NCBI GenBank assembly: GCA_003339645.1
Contig: QNUV01000041.1
Span: 186,001 to 250,000 of the forward strand
Source of the DNA: Microbacterium arborescens
GTDB taxonomy: Bacteria > Actinomycetota > Actinomycetes > Actinomycetales > Microbacteriaceae
Direction: 5' to 3'
DNA: 64,000 nucleotides
Made by a program: the position numbers and the translations under genes
Notes under the pieces: generated by a model
What the model was told of the DNA's origin: nothing
Databases searched by the model: none
Seen by the model: the letters and a program-made list of their open reading frames with translations, nothing else
Shown: positions 38,759 to 46,819 of the stretch, one piece after another
Layout: each line of letters begins with the position of its first letter
Numbering within the stretch: position 1 is the first letter of the stretch

Positions 38759-39914
38759 TCGCCTGAGTGGGCTGAGCTGAACGGAGGCCGGGGGTCGCAT
38801 CCCCGGCCTCCTCTGTTGCCGGCGGGAGGCGAAGGGTGCCGACGAGGCCGCCTTCCTGGCGCGGTTCCAGTTCGAAGGTACCGCCATGCTGACGTGCGAT
38901 GCTCGCAACGATCGACAGCCCGAGTCCGTGCCCGGTGACGTCGCCAGCGCGTGTCTGGGCGCCGCGGCTGAACGGCTCGAGCAACTGTGCGACCTCTTCG
39001 TCCGTGTAAGCGGATCCATCATTGGCGAAGCGGGCGGTCACGGCCGTGGGCGACGCGGTGACTTCGAAGGTCGCATGCCCGTCGGCTGGGGCGTACTGAG
39101 CGGCGTTTCGCATCAGATTGTGCACGGCCTGGGTGAGCAGTGTCTGATCCCCATCGACGATGGCGACCTGGTCAGCTTTCACCTCGAAGCTGACGCCACG
39201 GGCCGCGAAAGCCGGGGCGAGGTCGTCGGCGAGGATGCGGACCACCCCTGCGACGTCCACCGGGTAGCGCCTGTCTTCGGGGAGGCGCCGGGTCTGAGCG
39301 AGCAGAAGGAGGGCGTCGATCGTCTCGTCCATGCGGGTTACGTTCCGGAGGGACCGGTCGACATCCTCGTCATGGGCAATGCGGCCGCCGATCGACTCCA
39401 GGGACGTCCGCACGACGGCGAGTGGGGTGCGCAACTCGTGGGAGGCGTTCGCAGCGAACCGCTCCTGCTGGGCGAAGGCGTCACTGAGCTGGCTGAGGGT
39501 GTCGTCGATCGTGTCGGCGAGGTCCTTGATCTCGTCATCAGGCCCGCGGAGGGCGAGACGCTCGTCCAAAGTGCTGGCGGTGATGCGCCGGGTGTGCTGG
39601 GTGATGTCGGAGACGCGGCGCAGGGAGGCCCGCGCTGCGCGATAGGTGAGGAAGGTGCCGAGGGCGGTGATCAGGGCGAGTGCGGAGCCGGTGACGGTCA
39701 TAATCATCGTCTTCGCCTGGTTGGTGAGTCGGAACACGGCTTCCACGACCTCCGGGGCGGAGGAGGCTCCGTTTTCGGGGACGACGGTGATGCTCGAGGA
39801 GGCGACAGAGGTCAGGGACGCCCAGACCGCGACGAAGACCAGAACCGAGATCGCGGTGAAGATCGCTGCGGACCGCAGGGCGATGCGCGCGGCGAGAGAG
39901 CTCCTGCGGGACAT
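38751..39914 (-). CDS. Sensor histidine kinase
   Basis: A 387-residue membrane histidine kinase. Two transmembrane helices (about 11-33 and 70-91) flank a short extracytoplasmic loop of about 35 residues; HAMP follows (about 92-145), then HisKA with His159 in NASHELRTPLAVV and HATPase_c with NLMRNAAQYA (N box) and GHGLGLSIV (G box). A short sensor loop suggests intramembrane sensing, common for kinases that detect cell-wall-active peptides together with an ABC transporter. Its 3' end overlaps the convergent peptide gene by 8 nt, and a GC hairpin at 38783-38811 lies in its last codons. Confidence 0.93.
   Translation of the reverse strand: MSRRSSLAARIALRSAAIFTAISVLVFVAVWASLTSVASSSITVVPENGASSAPEVVEAVFRLTNQAKTMIMTVTGSALALITALGTFLTYRAARASLRRVSDITQHTRRITASTLDERLALRGPDDEIKDLADTIDDTLSQLSDAFAQQERFAANASHELRTPLAVVRTSLESIGGRIAHDEDVDRSLRNVTRMDETIDALLLLAQTRRLPEDRRYPVDVAGVVRILADDLAPAFAARGVSFEVKADQVAIVDGDQTLLTQAVHNLMRNAAQYAPADGHATFEVTASPTAVTARFANDGSAYTDEEVAQLLEPFSRGAQTRAGDVTGHGLGLSIVASIARQHGGTFELEPRQEGGLVGTLRLPPATEEAGDATPGLRSAQPTQAIT
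38783..38811. terminator. Hairpin in the overlap of convergent genes
   Basis: An 11-bp perfect stem (GGAGGCCGGGG at 38783-38793; complement 38801-38811) 24 nt after the secreted-peptide stop. It probably ends that transcript, while lying inside the 3' end of the kinase coding sequence. Confidence 0.7.
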
Positions 39915-40573
39915 CAGCTTGTCTCCAGTCGATACCCGAAACCGGGGTCATGGACGATGAGGTCGGGAGCGAGCTTGCGGCGCAGCGAGTGCATCGTCAC
40001 TTTCACGACGCTGCGGGAGATGTCGTCGGGGGCGTCCCAGGCGACGTCGAGTAGGCGTTCGACCGTCAGGTGCCGTCCCTCGGCGCGGGCGAGTGCCTCG
40101 ATGACGGCGAATTCCTTGGGGGAGACACGGATGCTCCGGCCGTCGAAGATGACGTTACCGCGGGCTCGATCGACGGTGAGCGCGCCGACGGTGATCTCAT
40201 CCGAGATGGGCGCGGTTCCGCGCCTGCGGAGCGCCCGCAGGCGGGCGGCGAGCTCCTCGTACGCGAACGGCTTGGTGAGGTAGTCGTCTGCGCCGAGGTC
40301 GAGCCCGGTGACGCGATCGCGCACGGTGGTCAGCGCGGTGAGCATGATGATGGGGATGTCCTGACCGGAGGTGCGGATCTCGCGGCAGACGCTGTCTCCG
40401 CTCATGCGCGGGAGGTCGCGGTCGAGGATGACGGCGTCGAATTCGTAGTCGATGAGGCGGTCCAGTGCCTGGACGCCGTCGTACGCGGGGGTGATCGTAT
40501 ATCCGTCGCGGGCGAGAGACATGGTGATCGCTGCGGACAGGTCGACGTTGTCTTCGACCAGCAGTATTCGCAT
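39914..40573 (-). CDS. OmpR-family response regulator
   Basis: A 219-residue regulator: receiver domain with phospho-acceptor Asp51 (VILDRDLPRMSGD) and Lys in LTKPF, then a winged-helix OmpR/PhoB DNA-binding domain (about 125-218, VSPKEFAVIEALARAEGR, VKVTMHSLRRKL). It overlaps the kinase gene by 1 nt. Repeats of GGTTAGG between this gene and the divergent lipoprotein operon are a likely binding site. Confidence 0.95.
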   Translation of the reverse strand: MRILLVEDNVDLSAAITMSLARDGYTITPAYDGVQALDRLIDYEFDAVILDRDLPRMSGDSVCREIRTSGQDIPIIMLTALTTVRDRVTGLDLGADDYLTKPFAYEELAARLRALRRRGTAPISDEITVGALTVDRARGNVIFDGRSIRVSPKEFAVIEALARAEGRHLTVERLLDVAWDAPDDISRSVVKVTMHSLRRKLAPDLIVHDPGFGYRLETS

Positions 40574-40614
40574 CGCGTGCTCCCTTCCTCAGGTACATAC
40601 AGTCTTCCCGGAGG

Positions 40615-40644
40615 CGGTTAGGGCCAGGTTAGGAGAGCGCTAAC
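40615..40644. promoter_or_regulatory. Direct repeats, likely response-regulator boxes
   Basis: GGTTAGG occurs at 40615-40621 and again at 40626-40632 (11-bp period), followed by an inverted CTAACC at 40639-40644. One-turn direct repeats are the usual site of OmpR/PhoB dimers. They lie between the response-regulator gene and the divergent lipoprotein/ABC operon. Confidence 0.65.
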
Positions 40645-40710
40645 CGTACCGAGACCCGCCGTGGATAGACCGGTAACACCACGGCAATTCAGAGGAATCG
40701 GAGCGTTCTC

Positions 40711-41364
40711 ATGCGAACAACCACAGCATCAACGCGGGTCGTCACCGGCATGGTGGCACTCGTCCTCGCAGGCTCGGCGCTGGTCGCCTGTACCTCCGGA
40801 GCGGACGGCGAAGGTCAGGCTGCTCCGGAAGGCGAGCGTCTGGCGGGTAGCTTCGAGGAGCTCCTGGAGCAGTACCTCGAAGGCGAGGAGAACCCGTACG
40901 TCATCGACGTACTCACGAGCGCCATCGACACCGGCGGCATCACGCAGGCTCAGTATGACGAGGCGCATCGCATGTACACCGAGTGCATGGTCAACGCCGG
41001 CTACGAGGAGGAGCACAAGCGCCTCGCCTCCGGCATCATCCAGATCACGCCCCCGGAGATGTCCGCTGAGGAAGCGCAGAAGTACATCGACACCGCCGGG
41101 GAGTGTGCCGACGAGCTCGCGCCGATCGAGGCCCTGTACCGAGCGCAGCAGGGCAACCCCGACCTGCTCAGCAACGGCGAGGAGATCGTCGTGGCCTGCT
41201 TCAAGCGCAACCAGGTCGTCGAGGCCACGTACACGACCACCGACCTCGCCGAGGACCTCGAGAACCGCTTCGAGGAAGCGGAGTACGACCCGAACGACGC
41301 CACCGTGCAGGAGTGCTTCTCAGCAGGCGGCTACGCCGTCGCATTCGAGGAGGAGGAGCAGTGA
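40711..41364 (+). CDS. Lipoprotein of the peptide-associated ABC operon
   Basis: A 217-residue lipoprotein: signal sequence with lipobox LVAC (Cys27), then an acidic, helix-rich domain with conserved-looking Cys and Tyr pairs (MYTECMVNAGYEEE, AGECADEL, VVACFKRN, VQECFSAGGY). The repeated C-x(n)-GY pattern is seen in actinobacterial lipoproteins encoded next to peptidoglycan-binding adaptors; no function is known. It heads four coupled genes; its stop overlaps the next GTG by 4 nt. Confidence 0.75.
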   Translation: MRTTTASTRVVTGMVALVLAGSALVACTSGADGEGQAAPEGERLAGSFEELLEQYLEGEENPYVIDVLTSAIDTGGITQAQYDEAHRMYTECMVNAGYEEEHKRLASGIIQITPPEMSAEEAQKYIDTAGECADELAPIEALYRAQQGNPDLLSNGEEIVVACFKRNQVVEATYTTTDLAEDLENRFEEAEYDPNDATVQECFSAGGYAVAFEEEEQ

Positions 41365-42395
41365 CGTTCCGCCGGACGGCCTCACTGATCGCTGTGACCA
41401 CACTGGTGGTTATCGGCGCGGCAGGTTCCCTCGGGTACGCGCTCCGACCAGTCCCGGAACCCGAGCTGCTGCGTGCAGGCAGTGAAGAGACATCGGCGCC
41501 GGTGGTCGCGCAGACCTTCGACGACAGTCGGCGCGTGCAGGTCAAGCTCGTCAGCGGCGCCGACCAGACCCTCGCCATCCAGACGTCGGGCACGCTGACA
41601 GCGTCCTGGTGCCGCGACGGGGGGGAGGTTACCTCGGGCACCGTCGTCGCGCACGTCGACGAGCGCCCCCTCATCGCACTGCACACTACGGTCCCGCTCT
41701 ACCGCGACCTGTCCGTCGGGGACGACGGCGCCGACGTGGCCGCGCTGCAGACCGAGCTCATCCGCCTGGGCCACCTCGACGCGGAAACCGTGGATGGGGA
41801 GTTCGGCAGCCGCACCGGACGGGCTCTGCAACACCTGAGGGTAAGAGCCGGAGTCGAGGAGGGCGAGCGGTTCGCTGAGCGCGCGGAGTTCATCTGGCTG
41901 CCGTCGCCGCAGCTGACCGGCATCGCATGCGCCGTGAAAGTCGGCGACGCCGTCTCGCAAGGGAGTGCCATCGCAACATCCCGCGGGGCCCTCGAACGCG
42001 TGACGGTGCAGTCTGTCCCCGACAACCTCACGCCCGGCGACCGGACGATCAAGATCGGGTCGGTGCGGGGCCCTCTCGATGCGCAGGGAACCGCCTCCGA
42101 CCCGGCCTTCCTCGCCCAGCTCGCCGGCGATGAGCGGCTGATCTCCGGCCTCGCCGAAGATCCCGGGGCGACTGTCACCGCGACCATCGCGCTCGCGTCG
42201 CCGATCGACGCCTATTCCATTCCCGCCGGCGCGCTGATCTACGACGGTGACAGCAGCTGCGTCAAGACAAGCGCCGGCACCGTGAGGACAGAACTTCTGG
42301 GCTCCTCCCTCGGCGCGGCCGTGGTCGCGTTCGAAGGCGAAGTGCCGGAGAGCGTCGCGATCGGGAGCGCGCTGGAAGGGGTGCACTGTGAATGA
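41361..42395 (+). CDS. Peptidoglycan-binding periplasmic adaptor (HlyD/MacA-like)
   Basis: A 344-residue protein with one N-terminal membrane helix (about 8-28), a region resembling efflux adaptor lipoyl/barrel-sandwich segments (ASWCRDGGEVTSGTVVAHVDERPLIAL, CAVKVGDAVSQGSAI), and inserted between them a PG_binding_1 domain (about 115-150, GDDGADVAALQTELIRLGHLDAETVDGEFGSRTGRAL). It should link the ABC transporter below to the cell wall. The GTG at 41361 is in a GTGA overlap with the lipoprotein stop. Confidence 0.8.
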   Translation: MTFRRTASLIAVTTLVVIGAAGSLGYALRPVPEPELLRAGSEETSAPVVAQTFDDSRRVQVKLVSGADQTLAIQTSGTLTASWCRDGGEVTSGTVVAHVDERPLIALHTTVPLYRDLSVGDDGADVAALQTELIRLGHLDAETVDGEFGSRTGRALQHLRVRAGVEEGERFAERAEFIWLPSPQLTGIACAVKVGDAVSQGSAIATSRGALERVTVQSVPDNLTPGDRTIKIGSVRGPLDAQGTASDPAFLAQLAGDERLISGLAEDPGATVTATIALASPIDAYSIPAGALIYDGDSSCVKTSAGTVRTELLGSSLGAAVVAFEGEVPESVAIGSALEGVHCE

Positions 42396-43023
42396 CGGGC
42401 GTGCGGTGCGCGCCATCGGGCTCGGGCACGGCTTCCCCGGCACACCGCTGCTGTTCGAGAGCCTCGATTTCGAGGCGCGCCCGGGCGACGTGGTGGGACT
42501 GTGCGGTCCTTCCGGGAGCGGCAAGTCCACGCTCCTATCCATCTTCGCCGGGTGGGAGACGCCATCGATGGGTCGGGTCGAACGCGTGCGCATCACGCGC
42601 ACCAGCTGGGTGTTCCAGAACCCGCACGGCGTCGCGCACCGGAAGGCGATCGACCATGTCGTCTTCCCGTTCCTTGCCGCGGGAAGCACGCGCGGCGAGG
42701 CCGTCGAGCTCGCTCGTCCGATACTCGCGTCGTTCAAGCTGACCGCCGTCGCCGACCGCTCCTTCCGAGAGCTCTCCGGAGGGGAGGCGCAGCGCCTGAT
42801 GCTTGCCCGCGCCGTCGCGACAAGGCCCTCCCTGCTCCTTGTCGACGAGCCGACGGCGCAGCTGGACCTCCGAACCTCGGAGACCGTGAACCAGACCCTC
42901 GGTGCGGTCGCGCAGGAGGGCGCCATCGTCCTCATTGCCACGCACGACCCGGGCACACGGGATGCGTGCAACCGCGTCATCCAGCTCGAGGACTACGCCC
43001 CCACGAGGGGGGTGGCCGCATGA
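42388..43023 (+). CDS. MacB/LolD-type ABC ATPase
   Basis: A 211-residue ATPase: Walker [11 protein letters not shown]-loop WVFQNPHG, signature LSGGEAQRLMLARAV, Walker B LLLVDEPTAQLD and H-loop ATHDPGT. Size and motifs fit the MacB/LolD class, which drives mechanotransmission rather than classical transport. The GTG start at 42388 overlaps the adaptor gene by 8 nt; the stop overlaps the permease start. Confidence 0.92.
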   Translation: MNDGRAVRAIGLGHGFPGTPLLFESLDFEARPGDVVGLCGPSGSGKSTLLSIFAGWETPSMGRVERVRITRTSWVFQNPHGVAHRKAIDHVVFPFLAAGSTRGEAVELARPILASFKLTAVADRSFRELSGGEAQRLMLARAVATRPSLLLVDEPTAQLDLRTSETVNQTLGAVAQEGAIVLIATHDPGTRDACNRVIQLEDYAPTRGVAA

Positions 43024-44084
43024 AGATGCGCAGCATCGCCTCCGAGGTCCTGCGGAACGTCGTCTCCGGGACCGCGCACGTGCCGCTTCTCGGTCTCCTG
43101 CTCGCGCTGACGGCGGGGCTCGCCGCGGGGGCGGACGTCGCGGCCGTCCACGGGCTGCAGAACCAGGCCCGTACGTTCATCACCGGCGGCGGGGCGACCC
43201 GCATGCTGGTCGCGGAGGACAGCGTCGACCGCGCCCGTTGCGAATCCCTCGACTGGTACCGGAGCGTGCAGGCCTCCGGTGCATTGCGTCAGGCCGAAGA
43301 CCTGCCACTGGACGCACTCGCCGGCGCCGGGTTCCCTGTGTACGAGGTGACAGCCGGGTTTGCAAGCCTGCTCGACGTGGAGTCCGCCTCCGAGGGTGCT
43401 TGGGTCTCGGAGCCTCTCGCGGAGTCCCTCGGGGTCGCCACCGGTTCGACCCTCGCCACGGATGGCCGGGACCTCAAAGTCGCCGGCATCTTCGCCTACC
43501 CCGACGACGGACGTGACGCTCGCCTGGAGTACGCGATTGTCATGCCCGTCGAGGGTGCCGGGGTCTTCGACGAGTGCTGGATGCGCGCCTGGCCTCAGGG
43601 CCCCGACGACGATGGCCTCCTCCGCCAGGCGCTCGCGTCCGAGGCAAGCACCGGGACCGAGGTGTCGCTGACTCAGCTGAACCGCAGCATGGGTACGAGC
43701 TTCACAGGCACAGCGATGTTCGACGACCGCCTCACCCGATGGGCGCCCGCGGTCGCCGCGGCCGCGGGGCTGCTCATCGGGTTCGCCGCCGTACGCGCCC
43801 GTCGCCTGGAGCACGCTTCGGCACTGCACGCCGGCCAGTCACGCGGCGCGATGACCTCGACAGCGGTCCTCGAAGCCGTCGTGTGGTCTCTGGCCGGCGC
43901 CGTCTTCGCAGGAGCAGTCATCTACCTCAGTGCAGGAGCTCTCGCCCCGGAGGACGTCGCCTGGGTCCCGGCCGCCATGCTGCCGTCGCTGGTCGCGAGC
44001 TTCGGTACGGCGCTCGCGGGCGTTTTCCTCGGGACTCTCACTGTGCGCGAAGCGGACCTGTTCCGATTGTTCAAAGAGCGATGA
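43020..44084 (+). CDS. FtsX/MacB-like permease
   Basis: A 354-residue permease: one N-terminal membrane helix, a large extracytoplasmic domain (about 45-235, with two Cys), and three C-terminal helices (about 240-345). This is the FtsX/MacB topology and matches the ATPase and adaptor upstream. With them it may export or give immunity to the secreted peptide at 38.5 kb. The ATG at 43020 overlaps the ATPase stop by 4 nt. Confidence 0.85.
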   Translation: MKMRSIASEVLRNVVSGTAHVPLLGLLLALTAGLAAGADVAAVHGLQNQARTFITGGGATRMLVAEDSVDRARCESLDWYRSVQASGALRQAEDLPLDALAGAGFPVYEVTAGFASLLDVESASEGAWVSEPLAESLGVATGSTLATDGRDLKVAGIFAYPDDGRDARLEYAIVMPVEGAGVFDECWMRAWPQGPDDDGLLRQALASEASTGTEVSLTQLNRSMGTSFTGTAMFDDRLTRWAPAVAAAAGLLIGFAAVRARRLEHASALHAGQSRGAMTSTAVLEAVVWSLAGAVFAGAVIYLSAGALAPEDVAWVPAAMLPSLVASFGTALAGVFLGTLTVREADLFRLFKER

Positions 44085-44095
44085 ACGCCGTCAGA

Positions 44096-44734
44096 TCATC
44101 GCGCGGCTGTCGGCGAGAGCGACGCAGTGAAGGCCTCGTATCCCTCGTCGGTGGCGATCCCCCGGATCGCAAGCGAGCTGACCTCGCGAATACGCTCGTC
44201 GAGGTCGGCCCAGCGCGTGGCGATGGCGGAGATCTCCTGCACGCCGACGAAGGTGGCCACCACGAACCGGGAGGCGGCTTCGATCTCGACGTCGGAGCGG
44301 ACCTCGCCTGCCCCCTGTGCGCGCAGAAGGAACTTCCCGATGGCGTCGTTCCACATGGTGAACGACGCGCCCAGGAACTCCGGGAACTCCTCAGGAGTGT
44401 GGGAAGTGAGGCGAAGCCCCGCCTGCACCGTGACATCCGCGCGCACCAGTTCCGCCAGCCCTGTCGACACCTCGTGCAGGCCGGCGAGACCGCCTCCCGC
44501 GGAGCTGAGGACCCGCTCGCTCAGGTCGACCATCATCGCGTGCTCACGTCGGATGATCTCGAGCGCGAGCTCGTGCTTGTTCTCGAAGTGGAAGTAGAAG
44601 GCACCCTGCGTGACTCCGAGTGGTTCGATCACATCCGCGATGCGGGCCTTGTCGAACGGTATGGTCGCGAAGACCCGGCTCCCGGATTCGAGCAGTGCTT
44701 CACGGGTCTCCCCGCTCCGCTGTTGCTTGCCCAT
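44096..44734 (-). CDS. TetR-family regulator, ArpA/ScbR-like
   Basis: A 212-residue TetR regulator. The helix-turn-helix (about 10-55, PFDKARIADVIEPLGVTQGAFYFHFENKHELALEII) and the ligand-domain segment VTVQAGLRLTSH are close in pattern to gamma-butyrolactone receptors (ArpA/ScbR), though less so than the 46.1-kb protein. The ATG at 44734 is chosen from conservation; a long upstream open frame is unconserved. It converges on the permease gene and may control the ACATAC-type operators nearby. Confidence 0.85.
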   Translation of the reverse strand: MGKQQRSGETREALLESGSRVFATIPFDKARIADVIEPLGVTQGAFYFHFENKHELALEIIRREHAMMVDLSERVLSSAGGGLAGLHEVSTGLAELVRADVTVQAGLRLTSHTPEEFPEFLGASFTMWNDAIGKFLLRAQGAGEVRSDVEIEAASRFVVATFVGVQEISAIATRWADLDERIREVSSLAIRGIATDEGYEAFTASLSPTAAR

Positions 44735-44821
44735 ATGGGGGCTGACACCTCCGACCGGAATTGGGTTCCCCCACCATGACACTCGCCGCGAGTGGGGTCG
44801 CAGGGCCTGGTGAGAACTGCC

Positions 44822-44846
44822 TACATGGTACAGAGATGAATGTATG
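44822..44846. promoter_or_regulatory. Imperfect TACAT/ATGTA element in the 44.7-45.1 kb gap
   Basis: TACATGG (44822-44828) and AATGTATG (44839-44846) form an imperfect inverted pair upstream of the TetR gene. The rest of the gap (44735-45144) has no convincing gene; it also holds TATGTAGCC at 44908-44916, which recurs on the minus strand at 60674-60682. Confidence 0.4.
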
Positions 44847-45115
44847 ACCACTGCCAACGATGCATATGACAGGGGCATGAGTCGGGACGCGAAGGGCCGT
44901 TCATGCTATGTAGCCGGCTACCGGTGCGAACTTTGCCGCTGCGCGCCCGGTACGCCGGCGTGGGCGGCATCCGTCGACGGTCAGGGGCGGCAGGAACTCG
45001 AAGGTGATCTTCGCCGTGCATGGATATTCGAGCGCCGCCGATGACAGAACCGCTCGCGGGAACGTGGACGTGACCGTGCCGCCTCATGACGGTCGCGCCG
45101 AACTGAGCGGATAGC

Positions 45116-45126
45116 TGCTTGTATGT
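45116..45126. promoter_or_regulatory. TGCTTGTATGT element before the reductase gene
   Basis: An exact copy of the 11-mer found in the operator at 38376-38403, placed 19 nt before the GTG at 45145. Candidate receptor-binding (ARE-like) half-site. Confidence 0.5.
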
Positions 45127-45144
45127 TCTGAGGGGGTTCGAGTC

Positions 45145-46086
45145 GTGGTGGGGGAAGCTATGGCGAATTCAGTCGCGGTCATCGGCGGGACGGGATTCGT
45201 CGGTCGTCATGTGGCGGAAGAGCTCGCGCATGCGGGATTCGACCCGCTCATCCTCAGTCGAGGCCGGAACGCCGAATTGCGATCCGATCACAGGAGTCGC
45301 GTCGTCGATATCGCCGACGGGGCGGAATCTCTCCGCAAGGCGATCTCCGGGTCGATCGCTGCGATCAATGCGGCGAGTCACGTCGGAGATGATGCACGGG
45401 AGCAGCGCCGCGTGAACGTCGACGGCGTGACGCATACCGCCGAGGCGACGACGTCGCTCGGCATCCCCCTCGTGCACGTCAGCACGGCGGGAATCTACGG
45501 TGCACTCGCATTCTCAGGCGGCAGGGAGGGGCAGTATCCGGTTCACCCGGAGTCCGAGCTCAGCGCGACGCGAGCGCGAGGCGACGCGGTCGCATCCGCC
45601 TCAGGCGCGTCCGTGCTGCGCCCCCTGTTCATCACCGGAGTGGGGGACGGGCACTTTCTTCTGCGGCTGCTCTCCGCCCACGCCGCGCTCGGAGCATGGA
45701 TCGAAGACGGTGCCGCCCGATTGTCGGTGGCATCTGCCGGCCTCGTCGCCCGGGCAGCCGTCGCTGCCGTGCGGCATCGCCTGGAAGGTGGAGCGGGTGC
45801 GGTGGTGCATGTCGTGCCGGATCGGCCCGTCGCCGTGAGAGACCTCCTCTCGCCGATCCTCGCCGAGTGGGGGAGACTTCCCTCCCGGTCGCTGAGCGCC
45901 GCCGATGCCGGTGCGGCACTCGAGGCGCGCGGTATCCCAGCGCGCAAGGTCGCGCAGTTCGCCCACGACTACTTTCTCTCGTCCGAGCGCCTCCGCGATC
46001 TCGTGCCCGATGCGGGAAGCCGCGATGTTCACCTCACCGATGCCGCGCTGTCGTGGTACGTCCAGCACGGGCGGTCGGCGCGCTGA
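45145..46086 (+). CDS. NAD(P)-dependent epimerase/reductase of the signalling cassette
   Basis: A 313-residue extended-SDR protein: Rossmann motif VAVIGGTGFVGRHVAEELAHAG, then AINAASHVGD and VSTAGIYG where the catalytic Ser/Tyr would sit (the Lys of YxxxK is not evident; ATRARGDAV follows). NAD-epimerase/reductases accompany receptor and synthase genes in gamma-butyrolactone clusters, so reduction of a butenolide-type intermediate is a reasonable guess. AGGGGG at 45131-45136 supports the GTG at 45145; ATG at 45160 is the alternative. Confidence 0.75.
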   Translation: MVGEAMANSVAVIGGTGFVGRHVAEELAHAGFDPLILSRGRNAELRSDHRSRVVDIADGAESLRKAISGSIAAINAASHVGDDAREQRRVNVDGVTHTAEATTSLGIPLVHVSTAGIYGALAFSGGREGQYPVHPESELSATRARGDAVASASGASVLRPLFITGVGDGHFLLRLLSAHAALGAWIEDGAARLSVASAGLVARAAVAAVRHRLEGGAGAVVHVVPDRPVAVRDLLSPILAEWGRLPSRSLSAADAGAALEARGIPARKVAQFAHDYFLSSERLRDLVPDAGSRDVHLTDAALSWYVQHGRSAR

Positions 46087-46120
46087 ACGTGTGAGCACCG
46101 GCCGCGGATCGGCCAGAGGA

Positions 46121-46126
46121 TAATGG
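46121..46126 (+). promoter_or_regulatory. -10 element of the receptor gene
   Basis: TAATGG ends 6 nt before the GTG at 46133. Confidence 0.45.
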
Positions 46127-46132
46127 GCTCTC

Positions 46133-46819
46133 GTGCGCAAGGATGAAGCAAACCGCGAGGTCTCGACGGCTGTTCGGCGGACGCCGCAGCAGAGTCGGTC
46201 GCAGGAGACCCAGCGCGCGGTGGTCGAGGGGGCCGCGAACGTGTTCGACCGCGAGGGATACGGCAAAGCCAGTCTCTCGATGATCGTCGAGGAATCGGGG
46301 ATCTCCCAGGGGTCGATGTACTTCCACTTCAAATCGAAGGAGCAGATCGCGCTCGCGGTCATCAACGAGCAGCACGCGCGCTCGCTCCCGTTGTTGACGG
46401 ATGCCGTCGACACCTCGCCCGGCGTCTTCGAGAGGCTGGTCTCGGTGTCGCGCGCCATGGCGGACCAGCTGCGTCACGATGCCGTCGTGCGGGCCGGAAT
46501 CCGGCTCGCGATGGAGGAAGGCGCCCTCGGCGCGCCGGCCGGCAACTTCTACCTCAACTGGGTCGAGATGACGAGTGCGATGCTCGCACCTGCGCTGGAA
46601 CGGGGCGAGCTCACGAGCGGGCTGTCTCCCGAGACCCTCGCGAAGACGCTCATCGGCTTCTTCACCGGTGTGCAGCTCATGTCGCAGGCGATGAGTTCAC
46701 GTGACGACCTGCTCGCCGGTCTCCGCGATATGTGGCTCTTTGCGGTAGACGCGATGGTGCCCCCCGCGGATCGCGATGCCGCCGTCGCCGCCGTCGAGGC
46801 AGCATTCCGGCCCGCCTAA
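46133..46819 (+). CDS. ArpA/ScbR-type gamma-butyrolactone receptor
   Basis: A 228-residue TetR-family protein with the ArpA/ScbR pattern throughout: helix-turn-helix ASLSMIVEESGISQGSMYFHFKSKEQIALAVI (about 41-72), then VVRAGIRLAMEEG and GFFTGVQLMSQAMSSRDDL in the ligand domain. In Streptomyces these proteins repress antibiotic and signal genes until a gamma-butyrolactone binds. It lies between the reductase and the AvrD-family gene, and its 3' end overlaps the latter by 4 nt, convergent. A 20-residue basic extension precedes the conserved start. Confidence 0.9.
   Translation: MRKDEANREVSTAVRRTPQQSRSQETQRAVVEGAANVFDREGYGKASLSMIVEESGISQGSMYFHFKSKEQIALAVINEQHARSLPLLTDAVDTSPGVFERLVSVSRAMADQLRHDAVVRAGIRLAMEEGALGAPAGNFYLNWVEMTSAMLAPALERGELTSGLSPETLAKTLIGFFTGVQLMSQAMSSRDDLLAGLRDMWLFAVDAMVPPADRDAAVAAVEAAFRPA

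Noticed and set aside
44844-45044. 66-codon ORF with a CxxCxC motif in the gap before the reductase gene
   Set aside because: No ribosome-binding site, frame unlike its neighbours, no family; it overlaps likely control sequences. Kept only as a weak possibility.
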